DNA of 64,000 nt from PXAP01 sp046483315 (GTDB taxonomy: Bacteria; Bacteroidota; Bacteroidia; Bacteroidales; PUMT01). The translations under genes were made by a program, and so were the position numbers. This document shows, piece by piece, positions 44,707-54,469 of the stretch (within the stretch, counting starts at the first letter, position 1; the number at the start of each line of letters is the position of its first letter). The notes beneath the pieces were generated by a model. It was not told the DNA's origin. It did no database searches and saw nothing but the letters and a program-made list of their open reading frames with translations. Location of the stretch: the NCBI GenBank assembly GCA_046483315.1, contig JAWODJ010000075.1, positions 19,833 to 83,832 of the forward strand. Reading direction: 5' to 3'.

Positions 44707-44736
44707 GATACCAGGTAAAACATGTAACCCGGTATC
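44707..44736. terminator. hairpin after the Gfo/Idh gene
   Basis: GATACC (44707-44712) pairs with GGTATC (44731-44736); an extra inner G/C pairing is possible. It stands 23 bases after the stop of the minus-strand oxidoreductase gene. There is no clear T-run, so the call is tentative. Confidence 0.35.
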
Positions 44737-44758
44737 ATCTTACGGCGGACCCGGTAAT

Positions 44759-46132
44759 TTACAATTTCACATAGTCCGACCCGTAGGGGTAACGCTGCGG
44801 CCTGCTTAACATAGCATTGGCGGCATCATTGTCAATAAATCTCTCAGCCCTGGAGTTCCACCTGAGTTCACCGGGGATCTTCATCGCTATGTGACTGATC
44901 AGGCATACCGTGCAGGAGCGGTGTCCCACTTCGACCGGGCAGACCGGCTGTTTGCGGCTTACAATGCAGTCCAGCCAGTTGCCGTAATGATCGTCGCTGC
45001 GGTACAGGTTTATCTCATCAGGACCGGGTAACAACCTTAAAATATCGGGATCACTGGCATCCAGTGCCCTGCGGCTGTCCTCTTCACTTACAGGATCGCT
45101 TGCAGTTGCCCTGTATGCACCCCGCGATACAAAGATCCACCCATCGGTCCCTTCATACCTTATCCCGTTGGGAAAACCACCGCTGGTATACATGGTAACG
45201 CCATTTTCATACTCAGCCTTTACCATGAAATCACCGTGAACGTTCCACAGTCCCGATTTAGGAAACTCCGCCACAGCCTGGACAGAGACCGGACCGGTAT
45301 ATTCGGTGTCCATTCCCCATTGGGCACAATCGAAATGATGCTGTCCCCAGCCGGTTATCATACCTGCACCGTAATTCTCTATTCTCAGCCAGCCGGGACG
45401 GCCGTAACCCTGCTGCGGATGAACACCGCTCTCGGTATAGGGAACAACAGGAGTTGAGCCAAGCCACATATCAAAATTGAGATTCGGCGGTACCGGCATT
45501 TCCGGGAAATCGGGTCCGGCAGGGTCACCGGGAAGACCCACCTTGACGGTATGAAGCCGGCCTATTCTGCCGTTGCGGACAAGCCCGGCCGCCACACGGA
45601 ACTGTTCGGACGACCGCTGCTGGGTACCTACCTGCAGGATCACACCCTGCCTCTGCACCACATCGCTCATCTGCCTTCCTGCAGCCACTGTAAGAGAATT
45701 GGGTTTCTGGAGGTATATATCCTTGCCGGCAAGTGCTGCCTCCATGGCAGGCTGCTCATGCCAGTGGTCGGGTGTACTGATAACTACGGCATCAATATCA
45801 GGGTTCAGCAGCATTTCCCTGTAGTCTTCATACATTTTGACATCAACGTAACCAGGGTTGCCGGTTTTTTCAGAATAATACTCTTCAATCATCTGTTTGG
45901 CATCGGCCATTCTCCTGCTGTCGACATCGCACACAGCAATAAAACGGGCCCTGTCAAACCTGATGGTGTTGAGAATATCAGCACGCCCCATCCTGCCGCA
46001 TCCTATCTGCCCTATATTTATCTTTCCCGATGGCGGGTTATTGCCTAAAACTGAAGAGGGAATAATGGTCGGCAGTACAAACGATCCCGCGGCTGCTGCT
46101 GCACCATTCAGTAAAAAAGTTCTTCGCTTCAT
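44759..46132 (-). CDS. Gfo/Idh/MocA family oxidoreductase with Tat signal
   Basis: A 457-residue protein. The N-terminus is a twin-arginine signal (MKRRTFLLNGAAAAAGSFVL), so the folded, cofactor-bound enzyme is exported. The Rossmann domain starts IGQIGCGRMGRADIL, followed by VISTPDHWHEQPAMEAALAG and YLQKPNSL, where most relatives have EKP. The C-terminal domain is the long Bacteroidota/Planctomycetes type (GWGQHHFDCAQWGMD). Such exported enzymes oxidise or reduce sugars or glycosides with a tightly held NAD(P). The gene runs in the same direction as DUF6807, 104 bases downstream of it. Confidence 0.88.
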   Translation of the reverse strand: MKRRTFLLNGAAAAAGSFVLPTIIPSSVLGNNPPSGKINIGQIGCGRMGRADILNTIRFDRARFIAVCDVDSRRMADAKQMIEEYYSEKTGNPGYVDVKMYEDYREMLLNPDIDAVVISTPDHWHEQPAMEAALAGKDIYLQKPNSLTVAAGRQMSDVVQRQGVILQVGTQQRSSEQFRVAAGLVRNGRIGRLHTVKVGLPGDPAGPDFPEMPVPPNLNFDMWLGSTPVVPYTESGVHPQQGYGRPGWLRIENYGAGMITGWGQHHFDCAQWGMDTEYTGPVSVQAVAEFPKSGLWNVHGDFMVKAEYENGVTMYTSGGFPNGIRYEGTDGWIFVSRGAYRATASDPVSEEDSRRALDASDPDILRLLPGPDEINLYRSDDHYGNWLDCIVSRKQPVCPVEVGHRSCTVCLISHIAMKIPGELRWNSRAERFIDNDAANAMLSRPQRYPYGSDYVKL

Positions 46133-46236
46133 AATCTATTTCGGGTTGGTTTTAATAATCTTTTACCTTCCGTCAGACTCTTTCCCGCCAAGAACTCTCC
46201 CCCGGTATGGCCGGCAACGGGATAATTTCCGGTTCA

Positions 46237-47484
46237 CTATAATCCGGTCATTGTTACCCGGGGAGCAACAGCAAACGATCTCCAGAACGTTTCAGCCTCA
46301 TCAGGCTCCATTGTTCCGTCAAATACCACCATCCTGTACCGCAGGGTATAGTTCCGGCCGGGCTCGATCATCCAGTCGTCATGCCTGATCGGGCAAAAAT
46401 TCATGAAAACATTCTCCATGCCCTGGTTGTGGCCGGTACCCCACATCCTCACCGGCTCGGGGTGCATTCTGTTACCAGGATGACTGAGAAAAAGGATTCC
46501 TGAACGCCCTTCGGCCACAGATGATTCCCCTTCAACAATAACCCACCTGGCGCCGGTACCATCTATTTCATCTCTCGTCTTTCCTTCAGAGGAAAGTGCT
46601 GTACTGTTATGAGCGTGCCACTTTTCAGTAGCCCGGAAACCAATTCCCCCACCGTACCTGTAAGCCTCAAATAATATCCCGTTCTCCAGCGGAGTGTTCA
46701 GCGTTGTTGCAAGATCTAAAATCTTTATGGCATCGTGACCTGTATCCCAGACTCTTACATCCCATAACTCGTTAAGCGCAAGCGTTTCATTATCTGTCCC
46801 TTCATCCATATACGCGACATGTTCCTGGTGAACCCTGAAACCTGTAAAGACCTGTCCCTCTACAATACCGAGGTAACCGGCCGACCTTACACGGCCCTGC
46901 CCGCCGCCCAGATTCCAGAAATCAACATACTGGCTGTCAATCACCGTGCGTGTCCATGGGTTCCATATACCATAATGGTGATAATGATCTTCGGGCTGAA
47001 TGCGTGTAAGCACCTCACCTGAGGGCGACCAGAGGGGATGTATGAAAGCCGACCGCCTGAATACAGGGTCCACCCCGTCAGGCGGCATAAACTCCGTATG
47101 ATGGTATCTCAGGACCGGACTTCCGTCATCCATTATGGTAGTATATCCGCCAGATTGCTCTATCCTCAGCACTCCTTTTGTTCCTGCTTCATTTACTTCT
47201 CGCCGTAGCAGGTACTCAACTTCACCATCGCTGTTGTCGAACAAAAACCAAAGCACTGCCCTTGTCCCTGCCTCAAGCTGGCTGGCAATTATTTCCAGGC
47301 CGTCACTACCTTTTTTGTAAAGGACAAGCTGGTGATCATCGTTATTGAAATCAATGCCGTCAAGTGGCACGGCAACAGCCGATACGCCTGCACCTTCAAC
47401 CGGACTAACACTGAACTTCACTATGTCCCTGGAATATGTATAAACGAAAAATAAAAAAAACGTCAGAACAAATAGTATTCTCAT
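46237..47484 (-). CDS. DUF6807 (PmoA-like) secreted protein
   Basis: A 415-residue protein with a short signal peptide (1-18, VYTYS). The mature part carries the hallmark His/Trp-rich core of the PmoA-like DUF6807 family: RRSAFIHPLWSPSGEVLT, PEDHYHHYGIWNPWT, and the later GTGHNQGMENVFMNFCPI. These proteins occur with Gfo/Idh oxidoreductases in glycan-degrading bacteria and have no settled function; the name PmoA reflects an old annotation and not methane oxidation. A TATGTTTG -7-like box lies at 47506-47513, 22 bases before the start. Confidence 0.85.
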   Translation of the reverse strand: MRILFVLTFFLFFVYTYSRDIVKFSVSPVEGAGVSAVAVPLDGIDFNNDDHQLVLYKKGSDGLEIIASQLEAGTRAVLWFLFDNSDGEVEYLLRREVNEAGTKGVLRIEQSGGYTTIMDDGSPVLRYHHTEFMPPDGVDPVFRRSAFIHPLWSPSGEVLTRIQPEDHYHHYGIWNPWTRTVIDSQYVDFWNLGGGQGRVRSAGYLGIVEGQVFTGFRVHQEHVAYMDEGTDNETLALNELWDVRVWDTGHDAIKILDLATTLNTPLENGILFEAYRYGGGIGFRATEKWHAHNSTALSSEGKTRDEIDGTGARWVIVEGESSVAEGRSGILFLSHPGNRMHPEPVRMWGTGHNQGMENVFMNFCPIRHDDWMIEPGRNYTLRYRMVVFDGTMEPDEAETFWRSFAVAPRVTMTGL

Positions 47485-47582
47485 GGGTTCATATTATGTG
47501 TACTGCAAACATAAAAATTTTGTATTTATTTTCCGGTAATATAAATTGCAATTCTTTTTAATTCATAAAAAAGAACTGAATA

Positions 47583-48398
47583 ATGGCAAATCCCGATTTT
47601 GACATAAGCGGAAGAACAGCCGTAATTACAGGAGCAGGCGGGATACTGGGCAGCAACATTGCAGGCAGCCTCCTGGATGCCGGAGTAAAAGTGGTAATGC
47701 TTGATATCAGGCCTGAAAACCTTGAAGAAAAATATGCACTGCTAAAAAGCCGGGGCGATGTCTCATTCATTGTTTGTGATGTACTCGATCATGACAGCCT
47801 CAGTGATGCTGCAAAGGGTATTGCCAAAGATGCAGGCAACATAGATATCCTGATCAACGCCGCCGGAGGGAACCTGCCCGGGGCAACGCTGCCTGAAGAC
47901 AAAAACATATTTGATATGAAGATGGAGGACTTCAGGAAAGTCAACGAGCTTAATCTTGACGGCACCGTACTTCCCTGCATGGTATTCGGCAAGGCTATGA
48001 CAAAAGCTGAAAAGGGAAGTATTGTCAACATATCATCAATGGCAGCCGATGCGGCGATCACAAGGGTGCCGGGTTATTCCACCGCTAAATCGGGAATCAA
48101 TATTTTCACCAGGTGGCTGGCTGTTGAGCTTGCATCCAAATTTGGTGACGGAATAAGGGTGAATGCAATTGCACCCGGCTTTTTTATCGGTGACCAGAAC
48201 AGGGCCGTTCTCATAAACCCTGATGGCAGCTACACTGAAAGAAGTGAAAAGATCCTGGCACATACACCTATGAAGAGGTTTGGCGATGTAACCGAGCTTA
48301 ACGGGATAATCCGGTTCCTGTGCAGTGATGCCGCAAGCTTTATTACCGGTACGGTAATCCCGGTAGACGGCGGGTTCAGTGCATTCAGCGGCGTATAA
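47583..48398 (+). CDS. SDR oxidoreductase, probable D-mannonate (fructuronate) oxidoreductase
   Basis: A 271-residue short-chain dehydrogenase: TGAGGILGSNIA nucleotide loop near residue 16, NAAGG near 95, catalytic Ser in NISSMAA and Tyr/Lys in YSTAK. The start NPDFDISGRTAVITGAGG and the GNLPGAT region match SDRs usually paired with mannonate dehydratase in Bacteroidota. Linked to uxuA (30-base gap), it most likely reduces D-fructuronate to D-mannonate, replacing the unrelated UxuB of Escherichia coli. A gluconate-type substrate is the main alternative. Confidence 0.85.
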   Translation: MANPDFDISGRTAVITGAGGILGSNIAGSLLDAGVKVVMLDIRPENLEEKYALLKSRGDVSFIVCDVLDHDSLSDAAKGIAKDAGNIDILINAAGGNLPGATLPEDKNIFDMKMEDFRKVNELNLDGTVLPCMVFGKAMTKAEKGSIVNISSMAADAAITRVPGYSTAKSGINIFTRWLAVELASKFGDGIRVNAIAPGFFIGDQNRAVLINPDGSYTERSEKILAHTPMKRFGDVTELNGIIRFLCSDAASFITGTVIPVDGGFSAFSGV

Positions 48399-48428
48399 AC
48401 AAGGTAAACTATCCTGTGCCTCGAGCGC

Positions 48429-49670
48429 ATGGATAAAATGCCGATCTTAAAACAACTGATTATGGCTTTTGAAAAAACATGGAGGTGGTTTGGCTTTGAT
48501 GATCCCGTAAATCTGAGCGATCTCCTGCAGATGGGTGTTGAAGGGGTTGTAACTGCATTGCACCACATACCCAACGGAGAGGTTTGGTCCGTCGACAATA
48601 TTATGAAAGTTAAATCTGCCATTGAAAGCCACGGGCTAAGGTGGAGTGCTGTTGAGAGCCTGCCTGTATCGGAAGAGATAAAGAAAAACTCTCCTGACAG
48701 TGACAGGCTGATCCGGAACTACCGGGAATCACTCGGAAACCTTGGCAAATGCGGCATTGATACCGTAATATACAATTTTATGCCTGTAATTGACTGGGTC
48801 CGTACATCCCTGAGACACAGGCTCTCCTCAGGCGGAGAAGTGATGCTGTTCGATCTGCCCACATTTGCAGCATTTGACCTGTATATACTGGAACGCCCCG
48901 GTGCCACCGAAGATTATTCTCCGGAAATTGTGAAAAGGGCAGGAAATACCTACGGCAAGATGACAAAAGAGGAGACGGTGAACCTGGCCAGGGATATTAT
49001 TGTACTAAGCCAGGGATTTATTGACGGATCGGTAGATGGCAGCGAAAAAGACTATATCAGTAAGTTCAGAGAGCTTCTTGCCGAATACCACGGCACAGAC
49101 AGGGAAAAGCTGAGGAAAAATCTTTCCCGGTTTTTGAAGAGCGTGGTACCGGTAGCCGAAGAGTATGGGATCAATCTCTGCATCCATCCTGACGACCCGC
49201 CGTTCCCGGTGCTCGGGTTACCCCGTATTGTCAGTACAAAAGAGGACTTTGAATGGATCATCGAACAGTACGATTCACCATCAAACGGCATTGCATTCTG
49301 TACAGGGTCGCTTTCTGCCGGATCCTGCAATTCGATGGAAGAAATAATAAGATCTGTTGGTCACAGGATTAACTTCCTGCATCTGCGAAACAATATAATA
49401 CTTCCCGGTGGCAGTTTCCATGAATCCGGGCATATAGACGGGTGCGTTGATATGTACACAGTGATAAAGCTTCTGCTGGAAGAACAGCAAAGACGAATCA
49501 GGATGGGGCGGAAAGACACCCGAATGCCTGTCCGTCCCGATCATGGCATAAAGATTCTTGACGATTTTAACCGTGAAGCTAATCCGGGTTATCCGCTCAT
49601 TGGCCGCTTGAAAGGGCTGGCAGAGCTTCGCGGACTGGAAATGGGTATTGAACGTGCCATAGGCCGGTAA
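48429..49670 (+). CDS. uxuA: mannonate dehydratase
   Basis: A 413-residue UxuA enzyme, which dehydrates D-mannonate to 2-keto-3-deoxygluconate in glucuronate breakdown. Signatures: TWRWFGFDDPVNL, GVVTALHHIPNGEVW, the metal-site strand ICIHPDDPPFPVLGLPRI, FLHLRN and MPVRPDHG. The ATG at 48462 (MAFEKTWRW) matches the E. coli start better, so the first 11 residues here are uncertain. The uronate isomerase and KDG kinase/aldolase genes are not in this window. Confidence 0.93.
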   Translation: MDKMPILKQLIMAFEKTWRWFGFDDPVNLSDLLQMGVEGVVTALHHIPNGEVWSVDNIMKVKSAIESHGLRWSAVESLPVSEEIKKNSPDSDRLIRNYRESLGNLGKCGIDTVIYNFMPVIDWVRTSLRHRLSSGGEVMLFDLPTFAAFDLYILERPGATEDYSPEIVKRAGNTYGKMTKEETVNLARDIIVLSQGFIDGSVDGSEKDYISKFRELLAEYHGTDREKLRKNLSRFLKSVVPVAEEYGINLCIHPDDPPFPVLGLPRIVSTKEDFEWIIEQYDSPSNGIAFCTGSLSAGSCNSMEEIIRSVGHRINFLHLRNNIILPGGSFHESGHIDGCVDMYTVIKLLLEEQQRRIRMGRKDTRMPVRPDHGIKILDDFNREANPGYPLIGRLKGLAELRGLEMGIERAIGR

Positions 49671-49846
49671 AATTAATTGGTATATGACCTGTAAGGCAAA
49701 CAAAAATTAAATCCGACCAGATAAAAACCGGCAGAATTAATTCAGTTTTTTTCACTGTAAATACTTTTTTTTTGTATTTTGTTCAGGCATTGCACAATGC
49801 ACGTGGCAGGATGTAAACCGGCAAACAGGGCTCAGCCCGCAGGTAT

Positions 49847-51757
49847 ATGATAAAAACATCAATAATACTGAACATCTTACTGGTTATCTGCCACCCCTTG
49901 TTTTCAGTTACTGACTTACCAGTTGATGATGATCAGCCTGTTTTTGGTAACACGGACTTCCCCCTTGACTACATTGCTGAACTTGTTCAACATAATACAG
50001 ATTCGGCTCTTTTAGTGTTAACCGACCTTGAGAAAGAAGCAGCTTTAAGGGATAACAGGGAAACGCTTTCAACGGTTTATACACTTATGGCCCGGGCATA
50101 TTATTTTAAAGGTAATTATTACCTTGGCATTGAATACGGGGAAAAGGCAGCAGACTTACACTATGATACGAACAACCCTGAAGCCTATCACCAGATACTG
50201 ATACAACTCGGCTCCCTGAATATTCATCATGGCAACCTGTTTCTGGCCAAGGATTACATGATGAGGGCCCTCAGGTATTTTGAAGAAGAAAGAGACACTC
50301 TGAATATGCTCTGGAGTTATATAAATATCAGCGGCATCCATATATTGCTTGACAACCCTGATATAGGCCACAGGTACGTTATGAAGGCTATTGAATTTTC
50401 AAATGCCGTCGCTTCAGATTATGCACTTACCAAAGCACTGAATAATGCCGGCATTCTACTCTATATGCAGGGAAAAAGCGTTGAAGCAAAGGAAACATTT
50501 CACAGAGCTGTTGAGTTGGCTGTCAGTTCAAACGAGAGTCAAAGTTATCTCGATTGCCTCAACTATCTGGGTATCATAGAGATGCAGAATGGAAACTATC
50601 AGGTTGCACTTGATTATTACAAGCAGATGATGGATTTCTCCGGCAACTACGTTGACAGGTTTGTCCTGAGTAACGGTATGATAAACAAGGGGATGGTTCA
50701 TGAAAAACTTGACAATCTTCCCGAAGCTATTCTGTGGACACAAAAAAGCATTGATCTTTCAACGCTTTCAGGCGATCATGGAAATCTAAGGGATGCAAAC
50801 AGGCAGATGGCCCTGTACATGAAAAAAACCGGTAAAAATGATGAGGCATTTGAATATATGGAAAAATACATCACACTAAATGACAGTCTGCTGAAAATTA
50901 CAAAAGACAGAAATATTCTTGAGATGGAAGCCATTTATGATTCAGAGCAAAAGGAACAACAGATCAGGTATCTTGAATTTCAGAACATAATCAAGGAGGA
51001 AAGGATAAGCACAATAACCAATGTATCATTGCTTGCAGGCTCACTTTTGCTTGTTTCAACTCTCTTTGTACTTTTACTTATCCGTCACAAACAGCGTAAG
51101 AACCAGCTTTTAACACTGGAGCTTGAGCACCAGCTTCTGCGTTCGCAAATGAATCCGCATTTCATATTTAATTCACTTACCGCAGTACAGAACTATGTTC
51201 TGAAAGCTGATAGTATGACAGCAGCCACCTTCCTGGCAAAACTCACCAGGCTTATGCGGCTTATCCTTATGAATTCCCGGGAAAAATTGATAAGCCTTGA
51301 TAATGAGTTGAAAACCATTAAGAACTACCTTGAAATACAGACGCTGAGATTTCCTGACAGGTTCTCCTATACATTGAAAGTATCACCTGATCTGAACCAT
51401 GAAGAAATAATGATACCACCCATGCTTGCTCAGCCCTTTATTGAAAATTCAATTGAACATGGATTTCCCGCATCAGACAGAGACAATAAAATAGAGATAA
51501 GTTATTCGAAAGACTCAATAAACACAATTAATATTCAGGTTGAAGATAATGGTATAGGAAGGGCAAGGTCGCAGGAATCTCATGACAGATCACACCAGTC
51601 CCTGTCCACTGAAATTACCCTGAAGAGAATAACTGCACTGAAAAAAATGGGATACCATGATGCGGATTTCAATATTGAAGATAAGACCGGTCCATCCGGA
51701 ACATCAAAAGGAACAAAAGTGATTTTCTGCCTTCCGGTTATTTATAAATCAATTTAA
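49847..51757 (+). CDS. LytS-type sensor histidine kinase with periplasmic TPR domain
   Basis: A 636-residue protein: signal peptide (1-20), TPR repeats (about 75-345), coiled coil, membrane helix (about 391-413), then a His_kinase domain with the phospho-acceptor in RSQMNPHFIFNSL (His438), the N-box PFIENSIEHGF and the G-box VEDNGIGRA. The TPR part faces the periplasm and may sense a protein or peptide. The LytTR regulator gene starts 18 bases downstream, so they form a two-component pair at the left edge of the rSAM/CHAT gene block. Confidence 0.92.
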   Translation: MIKTSIILNILLVICHPLFSVTDLPVDDDQPVFGNTDFPLDYIAELVQHNTDSALLVLTDLEKEAALRDNRETLSTVYTLMARAYYFKGNYYLGIEYGEKAADLHYDTNNPEAYHQILIQLGSLNIHHGNLFLAKDYMMRALRYFEEERDTLNMLWSYINISGIHILLDNPDIGHRYVMKAIEFSNAVASDYALTKALNNAGILLYMQGKSVEAKETFHRAVELAVSSNESQSYLDCLNYLGIIEMQNGNYQVALDYYKQMMDFSGNYVDRFVLSNGMINKGMVHEKLDNLPEAILWTQKSIDLSTLSGDHGNLRDANRQMALYMKKTGKNDEAFEYMEKYITLNDSLLKITKDRNILEMEAIYDSEQKEQQIRYLEFQNIIKEERISTITNVSLLAGSLLLVSTLFVLLLIRHKQRKNQLLTLELEHQLLRSQMNPHFIFNSLTAVQNYVLKADSMTAATFLAKLTRLMRLILMNSREKLISLDNELKTIKNYLEIQTLRFPDRFSYTLKVSPDLNHEEIMIPPMLAQPFIENSIEHGFPASDRDNKIEISYSKDSINTINIQVEDNGIGRARSQESHDRSHQSLSTEITLKRITALKKMGYHDADFNIEDKTGPSGTSKGTKVIFCLPVIYKSI

Positions 51758-51775
51758 TTTCATATTTTTATTTTT

Positions 51776-52537
51776 GTGATGAAGGCAATAATTATAGACG
51801 ACGAAGTCCAGGCAAGGGAATCACTGGCAAATATGATCAATACCCTTTGCAGAAATGTTGAGGTGGTTGCAGAAGCAGACAATAAAACAACTGCATCAGA
51901 AATCTTGCAAAAATACCGCTGTGATCTTGTTTTCCTTGATATCAACCTTCCCGATGGCAACGGTTTTGACCTGATACCCAAAATCAATGAACTGGGGCTA
52001 AAAGTCATTTTCACCACTGCTCATGATGAATATGCCGTAAAAGCATTTAAAGTAAGTGCCGCAGATTATCTGCTGAAACCCGTTGATCCGTCCGAATTGT
52101 GTGCTTCAATAGAAAAGGTACGGCATATAGTTGAACGGGATAACTTCATGATGCTCAGCGCCTTGATTTCCAATCTCAACAGCAGGGAAAATGAAATGAA
52201 CAAGCTGGTGCTCAAAACATCAGACAGCATTTATATTGTTAACATTTCCGATATTATAAGGCTTGAATCCGACTGCAACTACACACGCTTTTACCTCAAT
52301 GACAGACAGCCCCTTTTTGTCTCCAGGACACTCAAAGAGTATGAAGAGTTACTAAAAAACACAGGATTTATCAGGCCACACAATTCCCACCTTGTCAATT
52401 TCAACTATATAAGCAGGTTTGAAAAAGCCGATGGAGGTTGCCTGGTCATGAAAGACGGCTTTAAAATTCCTGTTGCGGTAAGAAAAAAAGAATCATTGCT
52501 TGCCTATCTTGAAAAATATTCCCGGAAGCAGGAATAA
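51776..52537 (+). CDS. LytTR-family response regulator
   Basis: A 253-residue regulator. The receiver domain (1-120) has the acidic pair DD at 7-8, phospho-acceptor Asp54 (VFLDINLPDG), Thr in FTTAHD and Lys in LLKPVD. The LytTR DNA-binding domain (about 145-250) has LETSDS-like strands, ESDCNYTRFYL, FIRPHNSHLVNFNYI and the final helix VRKKESLLAYLEKY. It is the cognate partner of the kinase just upstream. A close paralogue lies at 63101, at the other end of the gene block. Confidence 0.93.
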   Translation: MMKAIIIDDEVQARESLANMINTLCRNVEVVAEADNKTTASEILQKYRCDLVFLDINLPDGNGFDLIPKINELGLKVIFTTAHDEYAVKAFKVSAADYLLKPVDPSELCASIEKVRHIVERDNFMMLSALISNLNSRENEMNKLVLKTSDSIYIVNISDIIRLESDCNYTRFYLNDRQPLFVSRTLKEYEELLKNTGFIRPHNSHLVNFNYISRFEKADGGCLVMKDGFKIPVAVRKKESLLAYLEKYSRKQE

Positions 52538-52710
52538 TACAGCACCGGTTCAATCAGAAAAACATTTAATAAACAGTTTCCGACACTTATTATCAGTATC
52601 CCTGCAGATAATAATTACCACTTTACTTTTCCCTTTTACCGCCCTAACTTGGTTTAACCAAAATTCAATATTCAGAAAATCAACCCTGTTAAAATTTAAA
52701 CCTTAAAGAA

Positions 52711-53319
52711 ATGAAAAAAATAATCCTTACAATTTTGTTTTGCGGAACATATTTGCTCCTTAACTCACAAACTAACAGAGTTATATTCCTGCAGTCAGGA
52801 GATCAACTTGAATTCTCAAAAATCCGTGCTAAAAAAGAACAACTGCAGTATCAGGTAACGAGAAGGGGAGAAACACATTTTTTGGATTACAATGACATCC
52901 ATTTCATAGTTAACAAAAAAAATGTACAGATACCCTATAAATACAGGGATATGAACTTGCTTAAAGCCGGTCCGCTCATCATTGAATTCAGCGAGATTGA
53001 TCCGCAGAGCAGTTGCACCAACGGAATGCTCGATGCCATAAACAATGTAAATCACACCGGGGGAGCTGTTGGTGGATTTGTAACCGGTGTATTTGCTCCT
53101 GTAGGACTTGTCGGAACAGCCATTATAGCTTCAAAATCACCTCTGGAGCATAATATGAATTTTACACAGGAAACACCTCTTGAGGACAATTTATACATGG
53201 ACTGTTACAGGAAAACGGCAAAAAAGCAAAAAAGCAGAACGACATGGCTGAGTGCGGCATCCGGATTTTCAATAACAATTGCTATAGCTACTCTTGTTAC
53301 CACACTTGCAACAATGTAA
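52711..53319 (+). CDS. secreted or membrane protein of unknown function with glycine-rich segment
   Basis: A 202-residue protein with a signal peptide (1-19, LLLNSQ). Residues 20-95 form a beta domain (RVIFLQSGDQLEFSKI... LDYNDIHFIVNKK) reminiscent of the small beta domains found in Bacteroidota secreted proteins that bind membranes. Residues about 116-141 are a Gly-rich hydrophobic stretch (GGAVGGFVTGVFAPVGLVG), and a second hydrophobic stretch ends the protein. The two hydrophobic segments suggest membrane insertion. It is separated from the propeller gene by a hairpin and may or may not belong to the downstream operon. Confidence 0.6.
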   Translation: MKKIILTILFCGTYLLLNSQTNRVIFLQSGDQLEFSKIRAKKEQLQYQVTRRGETHFLDYNDIHFIVNKKNVQIPYKYRDMNLLKAGPLIIEFSEIDPQSSCTNGMLDAINNVNHTGGAVGGFVTGVFAPVGLVGTAIIASKSPLEHNMNFTQETPLEDNLYMDCYRKTAKKQKSRTTWLSAASGFSITIAIATLVTTLATM

Positions 53320-53324
53320 TGGCA

Positions 53325-53354
53325 TTGTCAAAAAACGGGATCCCGCAGTGACAA
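53325..53354. terminator. nested palindrome before the propeller gene
   Basis: TTGTCA (53325-53330) and TGACAA (53349-53354) flank the perfect palindrome CGGGATCCCG (53336-53345). As RNA this forms a stem with a short GC hairpin inside. It stands just after the 202-residue gene and 80 bases before the next start, so it may be a terminator or attenuator that separates the two units. Confidence 0.4.
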
Positions 53355-53433
53355 ATATAAAAGTCCTTTTAAAGCGACCAGAAATGTTGTTGTCAATCAT
53401 CTTTTTATAAAAAAGAATGGTAAATATTGTATA

Positions 53434-54465
53434 ATGAAAATATTTATCAAAACAACCAAACCTGTCATCGGCCTGCTGCCGGCGGGATTGATGCTGATCT
53501 TTCTTACATCCCTGATCTCCTGCGTTGACGAGCCCGACGATCTTATACCCTGGCAGCATTCCGATGAATGGACCCGGATTTCAGCATCCGGGGGGCTGTC
53601 GGGTAACTGTGTCTATTCAATTATGGAAGACCGGAGCGGGAACATGTGGTTCGGTACAAACAACGGGTTAACCAGACTCAGTGAAAACGGACAGTTAACC
53701 CGTTACGGGCAACAGGACGGGCTCCTGGGAATGCACGTATACGCAATCATGGAGGCTGCTGACGGGACATTCTACATGGGAACAAACCGGGGCCTCACCA
53801 TATCCTATGGCGAGACGGTCAGCAACATAGAAACTCTGCTGGATTACGAATTTGAAGTGCTTGATATAATTGAGGACAACAGAAACAATATCTGGTTTGC
53901 AACAGATCTCTTTGGGGCAATATTCATATCTGACGATGATGGTAATCTTTACCAGCCTGATTACACAGACTGTGCCGGTTGTTATTATGCCAACTCCGTT
54001 TTTGAAGATTCGAAGAATAATATCTGGATTGGCAGCATGGGCGGGGCGCTGAAGTACGATTACAATTCTCTGAAAATCTATTCTGCGGCAAACGGACTGT
54101 CATCAGATTTTGTGCAGAGTATAGCGGAGGACAGATGGGGTGACATATGGATAGGTCCGCGCGGAGGTAAAAACATCGGTCGCTTCAATGGCAGCTCGGT
54201 TCAGCTGGTTACAATGCTGACAGACTATGATACCGATTATGTAATGGATATCATGCTCGATAAATCCGGTGACCTGTGGTTCGGGCTGGTATCGGCAGGA
54301 GCAGTCAGATATAACGGTTCGGTTATGCGGCAATATGCAGCAAGTGACGGCCTGACAGATCCGTCGGTTATGAGCCTTTACACAGACAGCAAAGGAAATA
54401 TCTGGCTCGGCTCATTATCGTCGGGAGTGTTTAAATACACACCCGGCATCAAATCAACACATTAA
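53434..54465 (+). CDS. two-component-regulator-type propeller lipoprotein
   Basis: A 343-residue protein with a lipoprotein signal (LTSLISCVDEPDD, lipobox Cys near 30). The rest is a beta-propeller with six Reg_prop-like blades, seen as repeated cores NMWFGTNNGL, NIWFATDLFG, NIWIGSMGGA, DIWIGPRGG, DLWFGLVSAG and NIWLGSLSSG. Such blades usually form the sensor half of hybrid two-component systems; here there is no kinase part, so it may bind a ligand or protein at the cell surface. First gene of a dense run: the next gene starts 4 bases after its stop. Confidence 0.82.
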   Translation: MKIFIKTTKPVIGLLPAGLMLIFLTSLISCVDEPDDLIPWQHSDEWTRISASGGLSGNCVYSIMEDRSGNMWFGTNNGLTRLSENGQLTRYGQQDGLLGMHVYAIMEAADGTFYMGTNRGLTISYGETVSNIETLLDYEFEVLDIIEDNRNNIWFATDLFGAIFISDDDGNLYQPDYTDCAGCYYANSVFEDSKNNIWIGSMGGALKYDYNSLKIYSAANGLSSDFVQSIAEDRWGDIWIGPRGGKNIGRFNGSSVQLVTMLTDYDTDYVMDIMLDKSGDLWFGLVSAGAVRYNGSVMRQYAASDGLTDPSVMSLYTDSKGNIWLGSLSSGVFKYTPGIKSTH

Positions 54466-54469
54466 TAAT

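Noticed and set aside
45551..46048. 165-codon open frame on the plus strand
   Set aside because: Lies fully opposite the Gfo/Idh gene, with biased composition and no signal or motif; a shadow frame.
46237..47484. Methane monooxygenase subunit (PmoA)
   Set aside because: The PmoA label on this family is historical; the protein is a secreted DUF6807 member with no monooxygenase features.
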